A DNA stretch of 64,000 bases from JBNFVY01 sp049943335 (GCF_049943335.1 NZ_JBNFVY010000003.1:310001-374000), one strand, 5' to 3'; numbered from the stretch's first letter, positions 52,056 through 61,112 are shown. Numbers and translations are program-made. Notes: generated by a model not told the origin, from the sequence alone.

Positions 52056-53879
52056 TCAGGCCGCTTCGTCGTTTTCGGCCGCCTGCCGGGACCACATCGA
52101 GGCATAGCGCCCGCCCTGCGTCAGCAGCTGGTCGTGCGTTCCGCGTTCCACGACCTCGCCCGCGTCCAGCACGATGATCTCGTCGGCATCGGCAATCGTG
52201 GACAGGCGATGCGCGATAGTGATCACGCTGCGCCCTTCACCAGCCAGACGCAAGCTGTCCTGAATGTCACGCTCGGTTTGCGTGTCCAGGGCGCTGGTCG
52301 CTTCGTCAAGGATCAGGATCGGCGGGTTTTTGAGCAAGGTGCGCGCAATCCCGACGCGCTGTTTTTCCCCGCCCGACAGCTTCAGACCGCGTTCACCCAC
52401 CTGGGTGTCATACCCTTCGGGCAGGGACATGATGAAATCGTGGATGCACGCAGATTTGGCGACGTCCTCGATCTGGGCCATGGTGGCGCCATCGCGCCCG
52501 TATGCGATGTTGTAGCGAATGGTATCATTGAACAGCACCGTGTCCTGCGGGACCACCCCGATGGCGTCGTGCAGACTGAGCTGGGTGACATCGCGCAGAT
52601 CCTGCCCGTCAATCCGGATCGCGCCGCCCGTGACGTCATAAAACCGAAATAGCAGCCGGCCGATCGTGGACTTGCCCGAACCCGACGGCCCCACGATTGC
52701 CAGCGTCTTCCCGGGCGCGACCGACATCGACACGCCGTGCAAGATGGGTCGCGCTGGATCATAGCCAAAGCTGACGTCGTCAAATTCGACCCGCCCGTCC
52801 GGCACGCGCAGCGTCTGGGCGTCCGCCTTGTCGATCACTTCGGATGGTTGTTCGAGCAGGTTGAACATCTCGCCCATATCCACCAGCGCCTGGCGGATTT
52901 CGCGGTAAACCGTGCCAAGAAAATTGAGCGGCATGGTGATCTGGATCATGTAGGCGTTGACCATGACGAAGTCGCCCACGGTCAATTGACCGTTTTGCAC
53001 CCCGACGGCCGCCAGGATCATCACCCCGACCAACCCGCCCGAGATCAGCAGCGACTGCCCGAAGTTCAGGAAAGCCAGTGAATAAGACGTGCGAAGCGCC
53101 GCATCCACGTAGCGTTCCATCGATGCATCGTAGCGTTGTGCCTCGCGGGCCTCGGCGCCGAAATACTTGACCGTTTCAAAATTGAGCAGGCTGTCGATGG
53201 CCTTTTGGTTGGCATCGGTGTCCTGATCGTTCATTTCCTTGCGGATTTTCACACGCCATTCAGTCACCTTGAAGGTAAAGGCGACATAGGCCGCAACGGT
53301 GAGCGACACGACGGCCAGATACCAAAGATCGAACTTCCACGCCAAGATGACCGCAACCAGTGCCAGTTCCAGGATCAGCGGCCCGATAGAAAACAGCATG
53401 AAGCGCAGCAGGAATTCGACGCCCTTCACGCCCCGCTCGATAATGCGCGACAGCCCACCCGTCTTGCGCGTGATGTGATAGCGCATCGACAGCTGGTGCA
53501 TATGGGTAAAGGTTTCCAATGCCAGCGTGCGCAGCGCCCTTTGGCCGACGGGCGCAAAAATCACATCGCGCAACTGGTTGAACCCGACATTCATCAGGCG
53601 GGCCATCCCATAGGCGACCGTCAACCCGATCGCGCCAATGCCCATGGCCAATCCTTGGGCCGGCGCCTCGCCCGCCAGCACATCCACGGCAGCCTTGTAA
53701 AGGAATGGCGTGAACACCACGACCAGCTTTGCCGCCAGCAATGTCAGCATCGCCAGAACCACGCGGCGCTTGACCCACCCCTGCCCGTCCGGCCACAGAT
53801 ATGGCCAGACCTTGGCAACGATCTGTCCACTGTTTGCGGGCATTTCGGTGGTGGTCAGTGTGGCGTGACGACGGGCCAT
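52056..53879 (-). CDS. ABC exporter of the Atm1/HMT1 type
   Basis: A 607-residue half-transporter with six helices and a fused ATPase. The Atm1 family region FNQLRDVIFAPVGQRALRTLALETFTHMHQLSMRYHITRKTGGLSR is nearly diagnostic, as is the helix-3/4 loop NDQDTDANQKAIDSLLNFETVKYFGAE. Nucleotide motifs are GPSGSGKST, the signature LSGGEKQRVGIARTLL and ILDEATSALD. Bacterial Atm1 proteins export glutathione conjugates and metal-thiol complexes and may serve Fe-S or heavy-metal homeostasis. GGAGAGCCGC precedes ATG 53877-53879. It functions as a homodimer. Confidence 0.92.
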   Translation of the reverse strand: MARRHATLTTTEMPANSGQIVAKVWPYLWPDGQGWVKRRVVLAMLTLLAAKLVVVFTPFLYKAAVDVLAGEAPAQGLAMGIGAIGLTVAYGMARLMNVGFNQLRDVIFAPVGQRALRTLALETFTHMHQLSMRYHITRKTGGLSRIIERGVKGVEFLLRFMLFSIGPLILELALVAVILAWKFDLWYLAVVSLTVAAYVAFTFKVTEWRVKIRKEMNDQDTDANQKAIDSLLNFETVKYFGAEAREAQRYDASMERYVDAALRTSYSLAFLNFGQSLLISGGLVGVMILAAVGVQNGQLTVGDFVMVNAYMIQITMPLNFLGTVYREIRQALVDMGEMFNLLEQPSEVIDKADAQTLRVPDGRVEFDDVSFGYDPARPILHGVSMSVAPGKTLAIVGPSGSGKSTIGRLLFRFYDVTGGAIRIDGQDLRDVTQLSLHDAIGVVPQDTVLFNDTIRYNIAYGRDGATMAQIEDVAKSACIHDFIMSLPEGYDTQVGERGLKLSGGEKQRVGIARTLLKNPPILILDEATSALDTQTERDIQDSLRLAGEGRSVITIAHRLSTIADADEIIVLDAGEVVERGTHDQLLTQGGRYASMWSRQAAENDEAA

Positions 53880-53976
53880 GCGGCTCTCCTTTGACGGAGC
53901 ACCTAGCTAAGCGCTTCTGCACTCAAGGGAAAGACCCCGGCCCAAACAATTGGCCTGCGCCAATGCATGGCATGGC

Positions 53977-55359
53977 TCAGTCATGCGGTACGTCGAAAAC
54001 CTGACCGGGATAAATCAGGTCGGGATCGCGGATCGCGTCGCGGTTGGCCTCAAAGACCTTGACGTAAAGAAACCCGCTGCCGTAGCTGTCCGTCGCAATT
54101 CCCCAAAGCGTGTTTCCAGGCTGGACGGTGATCTGCGCGATGCCCGCGCGCGCGGCCTGCGCCTGCGCATCGGGCTGCATGGCAGCCAACTGCGCACTAG
54201 CTTCGCGCTGGAAAGGGGTTTCAGCGCGCGATGTCACGCGGCCCGTGTCATCGATCTGGTCCACCCGCAAGGTATAGACGCCGGTATCGACCCCGGGCAG
54301 CGTGCTGCGCCACTGGCCATCTGGCTGTACCTGAGCGGTTCCGATCGGCGCGTTGTCGACATAGAGACGCACAAATCCCCCGTTCGCCGCACGCCCCGAC
54401 AATTCAACTTCGCCGACGGCGTCGTAGGTGATTGTGTCGATAGACAAATCGCGCGTGGGGCCAGCCGCAGAATCGGCGCGCTGCACAAGGCGCACACCGC
54501 TGGCGTCCGCAACGATCACGTTCGGCGCTGCGCTGTGCGGCCCGGCGTTGTCGCGTGTTTCAGAACCGACGCTCGTGGCGGGCTGAGTAGGTTCATCCGT
54601 TTGTGCTGCTTGGTCGTGCGGCGCGATCTGCGCGTCGGTGTCAGAAGCGACGGCCACGGCGCGGGCGCGAACCTGCCCCGGCGCGATAGCGACAACGGCG
54701 AACTCGTTGAAACTGCCATCATTTTTCATCAATCCGACCCGCATCGCACGTGCTTGATCAGACGCAGGAATATCGAACAGGGCGGTAAAGAACCCATCGG
54801 CCCCTGCCCGCGCTGTCGCGATTTCCTGCCCGCCCATGCGGATTGAAACGGTCTGATCGGCGCCCGTTTGCCCCGCGATCGTCACGGCCCCGTCCGGTGC
54901 AATTCGGTGCAGGTCTGTGCGGCCGATCGGGTTTTGCGTGGGGGTGGTCGCATCAGGGGCCGCAGTTTCACGGCCCGGTCCGGCGCCGGTGGCGTTTTCA
55001 TCGGGGATGCTGGCCCCGCCTAAGGCAGCCGCCGCTTCGGGGTCTGTCTGTGCAATCCCTCCGCTCTGGTCAGTCTGTAGGGCCTGTGGCTGGGCGTGGT
55101 TTTCGACGGCCATAGGATCCGGGCGCTGTTTGACCTGTGGGGCAGACTTACCGTCTGCAATGGTGGTCGGCGCCGTTGCGCCAGATTCGGTCGCAATGGC
55201 GTCCGCTGCCTGCTGCGCCGTGTTGTCCGTCAGCGCCGTGTCCGCTTCCCCTTGGGGGCGAAAAAACCACGCGACCACAGCGATGGCCCCGGCCACCAAC
55301 AACGCGGACAGCCAAAGCAAAATGCGCCCGCTACCGACCCCTGAACTGGTATTTTCCAT
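53977..55359 (-). CDS. LysM-domain protein with membrane anchor and long low-complexity stalk
   Basis: A 460-residue envelope protein. One membrane helix (about residues 12-32) leaves the rest in the periplasm. An Ala/Asp/Gln-rich disordered segment (about 35-150) leads to two Ig-like or carboxypeptidase-regulatory-like beta segments (about 150-230 and 310-390), a second low-complexity stretch between them, and a C-terminal LysM motif (about 411-459: VQPGNTLWGIATDSYGSG to LIYPGQVFDVP) that binds peptidoglycan. ATG at 55357-55359 follows a G-rich site. The role is structural or anchoring; the family is common but uncharacterised in Rhodobacterales. Confidence 0.87.
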   Translation of the reverse strand: MENTSSGVGSGRILLWLSALLVAGAIAVVAWFFRPQGEADTALTDNTAQQAADAIATESGATAPTTIADGKSAPQVKQRPDPMAVENHAQPQALQTDQSGGIAQTDPEAAAALGGASIPDENATGAGPGRETAAPDATTPTQNPIGRTDLHRIAPDGAVTIAGQTGADQTVSIRMGGQEIATARAGADGFFTALFDIPASDQARAMRVGLMKNDGSFNEFAVVAIAPGQVRARAVAVASDTDAQIAPHDQAAQTDEPTQPATSVGSETRDNAGPHSAAPNVIVADASGVRLVQRADSAAGPTRDLSIDTITYDAVGEVELSGRAANGGFVRLYVDNAPIGTAQVQPDGQWRSTLPGVDTGVYTLRVDQIDDTGRVTSRAETPFQREASAQLAAMQPDAQAQAARAGIAQITVQPGNTLWGIATDSYGSGFLYVKVFEANRDAIRDPDLIYPGQVFDVPHD

Positions 55360-55458
55360 GTCGGATCGATCCCCCCTGCGCCAGGTCCCGTGATAGCGCT
55401 TGAGCAAGCATAACAACACGGGTTAAACCGGTCAAAACCCTTTGAAGCCCGGTGCCTT

Positions 55459-56010
55459 ATGACTGAAATAAAGAAGTCTGTCTGCGTCTATTGCGGATCG
55501 CGGCTGGGGACACGGGCCGCCTATGCGGCCGATGCCCGCGCAGTGGGCGAAATGTTGGCCAGGCACGACTGGCGCCTTGTGTACGGCGCGGGCGACGTCG
55601 GCCTGATGGGCGCTGTTGCCCAATCGGCGCAGGCCGCCGGCGCAGAGACCTTTGGTGTCATTCCCACCCATCTGATGGGCAAAGAGGTCGGCAAACGCGA
55701 CCTGACCAGCTTTGTGGTCACCGAAACGATGCACGAACGCAAGAAGGTCATGTTCATGAATGCCGACGCCATCGTGGTTCTGCCGGGGGGTGCGGGGTCG
55801 CTCGACGAATTTTTCGAGGTCCTGACATGGCGACAGATCGGCCTGCACAACAAGCCGATCTATCTTTTGAATACATGCGGTTACTGGGACAAGCTGATCG
55901 GGCTGGTCGCCCATGTGGTGGACGAAGGTTTTGCATCGATCAACCTGCTCGACAGCATTACCCCTGTCGATACTGTAGACGCGCTTGAACGCGCTTTGCG
56001 GGCCTTCTAA
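55459..56010 (+). CDS. LOG-family (Lonely guy) nucleotide-5'-monophosphate phosphoribohydrolase
   Basis: A 183-residue Rossmann-fold protein. The LOG signature PGGAGSLDEFFEVLTW appears in the middle, preceded by YGAGDVGLMGAVA and MHERKKVMF with the catalytic arginine. LOG enzymes release a base from AMP or cytokinin nucleotides; in bacteria some act as AMP/CMP nucleosidases. No cytokinin pathway genes are near. The gene is divergent from the LysM gene and convergent with the host-attachment gene, their stops overlapping by two bases. Confidence 0.92.
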   Translation: MTEIKKSVCVYCGSRLGTRAAYAADARAVGEMLARHDWRLVYGAGDVGLMGAVAQSAQAAGAETFGVIPTHLMGKEVGKRDLTSFVVTETMHERKKVMFMNADAIVVLPGGAGSLDEFFEVLTWRQIGLHNKPIYLLNTCGYWDKLIGLVAHVVDEGFASINLLDSITPVDTVDALERALRAF

Positions 56011-56462
56011 GCGGACTCCAGTTCTTTTTTGACAATTTTCTCAATTTCATCGACGGGATGATTGGTCAGCGTCTTTGGCACTTCGCCAATGACCTTGTTC
56101 TTCACCTCTTGGTGCAGGTTTGCCCGCAATTCGCCCAGCGTTTCGGGCGGAGCGACCAGCACGATGGCATCGAATGCGCCTTTGTGGGCCTGTTTGTAAA
56201 GCATATCGGCCAGATCGCTGGCGAACCGTTCCTTGGCCAGCTCGTGCCAATCGGTGTCATCCAGCGCCGAACGCTGGCCATGCCCGGTATCGGCCATCCG
56301 TCCCGGCCGGTTGGCCGACTGATCGATGTCCTTGGGGTTGTCCTGCTCTTCCTTGCGAATAACATCCAGATACGGATCGGCGCCGTCGGTCACATTGCGC
56401 AAAAACAGCGCCTTTTCGCCATCTGCGATCAAGACCCAAGCCGCATGTGTCAATTCGATCAT
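56007..56462 (-). CDS. host-attachment (AtsA-type) family protein
   Basis: A 151-residue soluble protein of the family annotated as required for attachment to host cells. Features are WVLIADGEKALFLRN at the start, RSALDDTDWHELAKERFASDLADML and FDAIVLVAPPETLGELRANLH near the end; the fold is related to the archaeal release-factor-like baeRF group. The in vivo role is unclear outside plant-associated bacteria. ATG 56462 is chosen over the GTG three bases upstream because GGAG is then at eight bases. Its start shares a base with the stop of the small gene behind (TGATG). Confidence 0.85.
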   Translation of the reverse strand: MIELTHAAWVLIADGEKALFLRNVTDGADPYLDVIRKEEQDNPKDIDQSANRPGRMADTGHGQRSALDDTDWHELAKERFASDLADMLYKQAHKGAFDAIVLVAPPETLGELRANLHQEVKNKVIGEVPKTLTNHPVDEIEKIVKKELESA

Positions 56463-56689
56463 CACACTTTCTCCTTGTCGCCGCTGCCATCTTGATCCTG
56501 AGCCAAGACGCGCGTGGCCCCGGCCGAGGTCTCGTCATGGCGTTTGCCTTCGTCGCGGGTTCCCACCTTGCGCGCGATGTTGCCGCCCTTGCGGCCTGCG
56601 CCCGATGGGCTTTCCAGATTTTCCGGTGCGTCCCCCAAGATTTCCTTGGTTTCGCGTTGACCGTCTTTCGAGCGATGTCGTTCAGCCAT
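56462..56689 (-). CDS. small hydrophilic protein upstream of the host-attachment gene
   Basis: A 75-residue, highly charged protein with no hydrophobic helix and no cysteine. It reads like a disordered or stress-type (LEA/KGG-like) sequence, with GRKGGNIARKVGTRDEGKRHDETSAGATRV in the middle. AGGAC precedes the ATG at 56687-56689. It is translationally coupled to the host-attachment gene. I do not recognise the family and infer only co-expression. Confidence 0.7.
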   Translation of the reverse strand: MAERHRSKDGQRETKEILGDAPENLESPSGAGRKGGNIARKVGTRDEGKRHDETSAGATRVLAQDQDGSGDKEKV

Positions 56690-57350
56690 GGTCTGGTCCT
56701 CCGTTTTGATGTGTGAGTCAGAAGGACAACGCATAGGCGGCCGGTCTGTTCCGTCGCCGCGTCTGAAAACGGCTGGGGCAATTGCCTTGGTTTTTTGTGC
56801 CGCCGTAGCTTTGGTTTTTTTCACCCTGTTTAAACAAGTTTGCTGTTCCAAGGGGTGGCCAGAGGGAAAAGGGCGAACGCAGCCTTGCAGCGTGTGGCAC
56901 CGTCACCCGTGAAAGAAATCGAACCCCACACACCTTCTGCAACCTGACCGATGCTGCCCAATACCGTGCCTAAATTCGTGGGGGCACCAGCATCCCTGCT
57001 TTGGTTTGCCTTGGCGACAGCCCCGACACGGCGATATTTGCGGCAATTGTCCGGCGCTAAAACGCTCGGACACTTCGACGAAGGCGTCAGGCGACCGCGT
57101 GTGATCCTGCTGGGGCCCGGAGACTTGCGTGAAACAACCGGCCCGGTCCGGTGTCGTGCGCCTTGACTTTCCTGATGGCATCATGCGGGTCACGGGCGTG
57201 CAACGCGGAAATCGGCGGCTCGACATCACCACAACTGAACCGAACAAACCCACGCCGACAAACGCCCTTCCACGAAAAACGGCGCCTTTCGCCCTGGAGT
57301 CAGCGAAACCGATGACGTCTGCATACATGATCCGGGTCTGAAAACAGGAC
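56690..57350. other. gap of about 660 bases without a convincing gene
   Basis: Several frames are open but unsupported. The best is a plus-strand GTG at 57129 (70 codons, GGAG six bases ahead, no recognised content); another is a plus-strand frame ending at 56912 with one hydrophobic stretch (TAGAIALVFCAAVALVFFTLF). AT-rich runs near 56785-56830 probably hold the promoter of the leftward small-gene/host-attachment operon. I see no RNA gene. Confidence 0.4.
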
Positions 57351-57404
57351 GGGCGCCCCAAGGGGCGCCCGGACAAGACCTGCGCGGACCCTTGTCGGGT
57401 CCGC
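57351..57404 (-). terminator. double-hairpin terminator of sodB
   Basis: Reading on the minus strand behind sodB, first an eight-pair stem with five-base loop (57384-57404, arms GCGGACCC and GGGTCCGC). Then comes a nine-pair stem (57351-57370, arms GGGCGCCCC and GGGGCGCCC) followed by GTCCTGTTTTC. The second, with its short T-run, is the likely stop point. Confidence 0.75.
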
Positions 57405-57426
57405 ACCGCTTTGCTACCGCCTTACA

Positions 57427-58026
57427 TCACATCCGCGAAGCGACGTTTTCCCAGTTGACCAGGTTGTCGAGGAAGTTGGTCAGGTAAGCCGGACGCTTGT
57501 TGCGGAAATCGATGTAGTAGGAATGTTCCCACACATCACAACCCAGCAGCGCCGTCTGGCCAAAGCACAGCGGGTTCACCCCGTTTTCCGTCTTGGTCAC
57601 TTTCAGCCCGCCGTCAGTGTCCTTGACCAGCCATGCCCATCCTGAGCCGAACTGGCCTGCACCGGCTGCGCTGAATTCTTCCTTGAACTTGTCGACCGAA
57701 CCAAAGCTGTCGGTCAGCGCCTTTTCCAGCTCTCCGGGCAGCTTGTTGTCACCCGGGCCCATCATTTCCCAGAACTGGTTGTGGTTCCAAAGCTGGCTGA
57801 TGTTGTTAAAGATGCCGGACTGCGCCACGGCGCCCTTGTCGTAGGTGCCGACAATGATTTCTTCCAGCGACTTGCCGTCCCATTCCGTACCCGCGATCAG
57901 CTTGTTGCCATTGTCCACATAGGCCTTGTGGTGCAGGTCGTGGTGATACTCCAGTGTTTCCTTGGACATGCCTTTGTCGGCCAGCGCATCATGTGCGTAA
58001 GGAAGATCGGGAAGTTCGAATGCCAT
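57427..58026 (-). CDS. sodB: superoxide dismutase, iron type
   Basis: A 199-residue cytoplasmic enzyme that turns superoxide into hydrogen peroxide and oxygen. Metal ligands are H28, H82, D164 and H168 (EYHHDLHH, LWNHNQFW, DVWEHSYY). Q78 in NNISQLWNH is the iron-SOD mark, where Mn enzymes have a glycine and place the glutamine later. AGGGGG precedes the ATG at 58024-58026; the frame to 58080 is rejected. It is followed by a two-hairpin terminator. A 15-base tandem repeat lies about 105 bases upstream. Confidence 0.95.
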   Translation of the reverse strand: MAFELPDLPYAHDALADKGMSKETLEYHHDLHHKAYVDNGNKLIAGTEWDGKSLEEIIVGTYDKGAVAQSGIFNNISQLWNHNQFWEMMGPGDNKLPGELEKALTDSFGSVDKFKEEFSAAGAGQFGSGWAWLVKDTDGGLKVTKTENGVNPLCFGQTALLGCDVWEHSYYIDFRNKRPAYLTNFLDNLVNWENVASRM

Positions 58027-58130
58027 GGGTAGTACCCCCTCTGTGGTGCGTTTAAACTGCTGTGGTATACCTGTGGCCAAGCGGCCTTGTGGTCAAGCCC
58101 TGATCCGCCAATGCCCTGTTTTACAGCAAG

Positions 58131-58157
58131 TTTCTTCTCAGTAGATTTCTTCTCAGT
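58131..58157. repeat. tandem repeat upstream of sodB
   Basis: TTTCTTCTCAGT occurs twice (58131-58142 and 58146-58157) with a 15-base period. It falls between the sodB start and the end of the next gene. It could be a binding site for a metal or redox regulator, or a replication-slippage relic. Confidence 0.6.
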
Positions 58158-58171
58158 GGCGCGGCCCGTAT

Positions 58172-58615
58172 TTATAGCGTCGCGACCCAACGCAGCATCA
58201 GATCGCCAAAGCCCCACTGCAGTGTCGCCAGCGTCAGCAGGACAATATTGCGCGAATTGATACGGTCGGCCGTGTGGCGCAGATGGGTAAATTTCTGCTC
58301 TTCTTCCAGATAATCGGTGTCGAACCCCGTGCGTGGCAAATCGCGCGGATCCAACCCTTCTTTCATCACCTCGAGCTCTAGCCCGTATTCATGCAACACC
58401 CGCTCGACAGACACCTGGCGCGACATTTCGACCTGCGCAAGGCGATCTGTGAAAAACAGGATTGCAGCGGCGACACCCAGTGATCCAAACCGTTGAAACG
58501 CATCGGCATGATGCCCGATCAATGCATAAACGCTGCCCGCCAAGTATAGGCCAAGCGCCCCAATCGCGACCATGCGTGCGCGCCGCATTGGCAGGGCAAG
58601 CCTCATATATCCCAT
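58172..58615 (-). CDS. hypothetical membrane protein
   Basis: A 147-residue protein with an Arg-rich start, two hydrophobic helices near the N-terminus (about residues 14-31 and 42-58), a cytoplasmic or periplasmic acidic central part (LEVMKEGLDPRDLPRTGFDTDYLEEEQKF) and one more helix near residues 122-142. I cannot name the family. The start may be ATG 58615 or ATG 58606. It precedes sodB by 145 bases on the same strand; a link is not evident. Confidence 0.7.
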   Translation of the reverse strand: MGYMRLALPMRRARMVAIGALGLYLAGSVYALIGHHADAFQRFGSLGVAAAILFFTDRLAQVEMSRQVSVERVLHEYGLELEVMKEGLDPRDLPRTGFDTDYLEEEQKFTHLRHTADRINSRNIVLLTLATLQWGFGDLMLRWVATL

Positions 58616-58777
58616 CCCCGGGCAGATGCCGCATCAAGGCGGGACCCTGCAAGCGGGGATCGGTTTTGACGCGCGCTTATCATGGCGATCCTTGTTGCCC
58701 GAGCGGCGCGGAATGACAAGGATTGCTTTCCCCCGCCAGTGGGCGCGCCCATGTTACCACAAGCTTGTTGCGCGCGG

Positions 58778-59206
58778 TCAGTCCACATCCGGCAGTGGCA
58801 GATCCTCGTCTGCCAGGGCCGCACCGGGCGCCCCGGGGTCGGCCAATTCGCTGTCCACAACGGGGGCCGCCGCTTCGTCGCCGGTTGGGGCCGCCTCGGT
58901 CGCTTCAGGGTCTGTGGCGCGCGCACCATCGGCTGCGGGCATCGTCGCATCGGTCGAACTTTCCACGTTCGGAAATCCGCCGGCCTCGACCTCGTTGCGC
59001 CCGCTATTGGCGTCTGTTTCCACAGTGTTGGTCGTGGTGTTGGTCGTGATCGCCGGGTTGTCCAGTTCCGCGTTCCTGCTTGGGTCAAGCGCGAGTATGG
59101 CAATGGCGAGTATCGCGAAGACGCCCACACTCGTGCCGGCAAGGATCCATGGCATCGGTGTTGGTGTTGGTCTGGCGGGTGTCGCTCCAGGGGCTGACGC
59201 GTCCAT
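58778..59206 (-). CDS. hypothetical single-pass protein with acidic Ala/Pro/Thr-rich tail
   Basis: A 142-residue protein: a short Pro/Ala-rich cytoplasmic lead, one membrane helix (about residues 20-40), then a roughly 100-residue low-complexity tail rich in Ala, Asp, Glu and Thr ending DLPLPDVD. No domain is seen. AAGG precedes the ATG at 59204-59206 at eight bases. It is divergent from ccmI across 183 bases. The composition suggests a disordered periplasmic protein; function unknown. Confidence 0.6.
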   Translation of the reverse strand: MDASAPGATPARPTPTPMPWILAGTSVGVFAILAIAILALDPSRNAELDNPAITTNTTTNTVETDANSGRNEVEAGGFPNVESSTDATMPAADGARATDPEATEAAPTGDEAAAPVVDSELADPGAPGAALADEDLPLPDVD

Positions 59207-59389
59207 AGCATGTACCTTTCAGTTGTCTGTCCAATTGACATGGCAACGGCGATGGCGCCCCGAAAGTTCCGTTAGGCTCCGTCGCCGGGGCGCGAAATAG
59301 GCGCGACACAGACGCACGCGACATCACATCTGCGCCATACCGCTTTGCATGGCCCCGGCGGACGCGCTAGAGACGGGCCAAACAAGGGG

Positions 59390-60637
59390 ATGCGCGTGAA
59401 CGACAACGACACTGTCATTTTCTGGATGATCGCAGGCACGATCGGGGCGATCGTCGCGGCGGGGCTGATGCGCGCCGTACTTCGCGCAGGCCGCGTCGCG
59501 CAGACCCGCGCGACTGCTGATCTGGGCATATACCGCGTCCAACTGGCGGAAGTTGACCGGGACGAGGCGCGTGGCACCATCGCACCGGCCGAAGCGGATG
59601 CGGCCCGGCTGGAAATCAAGCGCCGTATTCTTGAAGCTGATCGCTCGCAACAAAGCGGCGGGCAGGTCCATGTACTGGGCAGCTCAGCGCGGCTGGCTTT
59701 GGGGGGCGCGCTGGCCGCTAGCGTGCTTGTCGGGGCGGTGTGGGGGTACCAGCGACTGGGCGCGCCCGCACTTCCTGACCAACCGCTTGCGGCGCGACTG
59801 GCCGCGGCCGACCAGTTGCTGGCCAATCGGCCCAGCCAGGCCGCCGCCGAGGCAGAGATGCCCGACCAGAGCGTTCCCGACGCCGACCCGCGTCACCTTG
59901 AACTGATGGCACAATTGCGCGCCAAACTGGCCGACCGCCCTGACGATTTGCAGGGCTTTCGGCTGCTGGCCCGCAACGAAGCGATGCTTGGCAACTTTCG
60001 CGCCGCCGCCCGGGCGCAGGGCCGCGTACTGAGCTTGCAGGGCGATGCGTCAAGCGCGCAGGACTATGCCGATTACGCTGACCTGCTGGCGATGGCTGCG
60101 GGGGGGTATATCTCGCCCGAGGCCGAGCGCAGTCTGGAAGCGGCGTTGAAACGTGAACCGAACCATCCGACGGCGTTGTATTATACGGGGCTGATGTTCG
60201 CCCAGAACAAACGGCCGGACATGGCCTTTCGCCTGTGGCGCCCGTTGGTAGAGCAAGGCGACCCGTCGCTGCCGTCGGTGCAGGCGGCACGGCGCAACAT
60301 CGGTGTCGCAGCCGAACTGGCCGGCGTGCAGTATGACCTGCCGCCCCAGACCACCCTGCCGGGCCCTTCAGACCAAGACATGGACAATGCTGCAAATATG
60401 TCAGCCGAGGATCGGCAAGAGATGATCCAGGGGATGGTCGCTCGCTTGATGGACCGGCTGGCCAACGACGGCGGCAGCGCGCAAGAATGGGCACGGCTGC
60501 TCAACGCGCTTGGCGTGCTTGGCAATCTGGAACGGGCGCGGACGATCTGGGGGGAAGCGCAAACACGCTTTGACGACCGGCCCGAAGAGCTGGCCCTGAT
60601 CCGCGATGCGGCAATCGCCATCGGGATTGCGGAATGA
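59390..60637 (+). CDS. ccmI: c-type cytochrome biogenesis protein CcmI
   Basis: A 415-residue membrane-anchored TPR protein of the system I cytochrome c maturation machinery, which holds apocytochrome for haem attachment. Two helices lie at residues 8-28 and about 100-122, with a cytoplasmic leucine-zipper-like loop between (RVQLAEVDRDEARGTIAPAEADAARLEIKRRIL is the family mark). A periplasmic domain with TPR repeats follows (about 180-300: FRLLARNEAMLGNFRAAARAQGRVL, HPTALYYTGLMFAQNKRPDMAFRLW). ATG at 59390 follows AAGGGG. Other ccm genes are not in the window. Confidence 0.92.
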   Translation: MRVNDNDTVIFWMIAGTIGAIVAAGLMRAVLRAGRVAQTRATADLGIYRVQLAEVDRDEARGTIAPAEADAARLEIKRRILEADRSQQSGGQVHVLGSSARLALGGALAASVLVGAVWGYQRLGAPALPDQPLAARLAAADQLLANRPSQAAAEAEMPDQSVPDADPRHLELMAQLRAKLADRPDDLQGFRLLARNEAMLGNFRAAARAQGRVLSLQGDASSAQDYADYADLLAMAAGGYISPEAERSLEAALKREPNHPTALYYTGLMFAQNKRPDMAFRLWRPLVEQGDPSLPSVQAARRNIGVAAELAGVQYDLPPQTTLPGPSDQDMDNAANMSAEDRQEMIQGMVARLMDRLANDGGSAQEWARLLNALGVLGNLERARTIWGEAQTRFDDRPEELALIRDAAIAIGIAE

Positions 60638-60644
60638 CCGCCGA

Positions 60645-61112
60645 ATGACCTATGACGATATCAGCGATTTTGCCGCCGTCCTGCCCCGATCCGGAGCGCT
60701 TGCCGGATTGGATTTCGGTGAAAAGACGATCGGTGTGGCGATCTCGGATCTGCGCCGCAGCGTGTCGACGCCGACCCTAACGATCAAGCGCAGGAAATTC
60801 ACTCAGGACGCGCAATCGCTGCTTGCGTTGTGCAATGAACGTCAGGTGGTGGGTTTGGTGCTGGGACTGCCGCGCAACATGGATGGCAGCGAAGGGCCAC
60901 GGTGCCAGAAAACCCGCGCTTTTGCCCGCAATCTGGCCGGACCCAGCGATTTGCCGATCACCTTTTGGGATGAACGCCTGACCACGGTGGCTGCTGAACG
61001 GGCCCTGCTCGAGGCCGATGCGTCCCGTGCACGGCGCGCTGAACTGATTGACCAGGTCGCCGCCGGCTTGATCCTGCAAGGCGCACTGGACCGGTTGGGA
61101 AACCTGGCATGA
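60645..61112 (+). CDS. ruvX: RuvX/YqgF Holliday-junction resolvase-like protein
   Basis: A 155-residue RNase H-fold nuclease involved in 16S rRNA 5' end maturation and perhaps recombination. GLDFGEKTIGVAISD (catalytic D in the first strand), VGLVLGLPRNMDGSEGP and FWDERLTTVAAERALLEADASR are the conserved blocks, with a final DQVAAGLILQGAL aspartate. ATG at 60645 lies seven bases past the ccmI stop. It overlaps the DUF1289 gene (ATGA). The putative pre-16S nuclease role is known from the family. Confidence 0.93.
   Translation: MTYDDISDFAAVLPRSGALAGLDFGEKTIGVAISDLRRSVSTPTLTIKRRKFTQDAQSLLALCNERQVVGLVLGLPRNMDGSEGPRCQKTRAFARNLAGPSDLPITFWDERLTTVAAERALLEADASRARRAELIDQVAAGLILQGALDRLGNLA

Noticed and set aside
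56903..57406. 167-codon minus-strand frame downstream of sodB
   Set aside because: It would start inside the two-hairpin sodB terminator and is Arg/Cys-rich with no motif.
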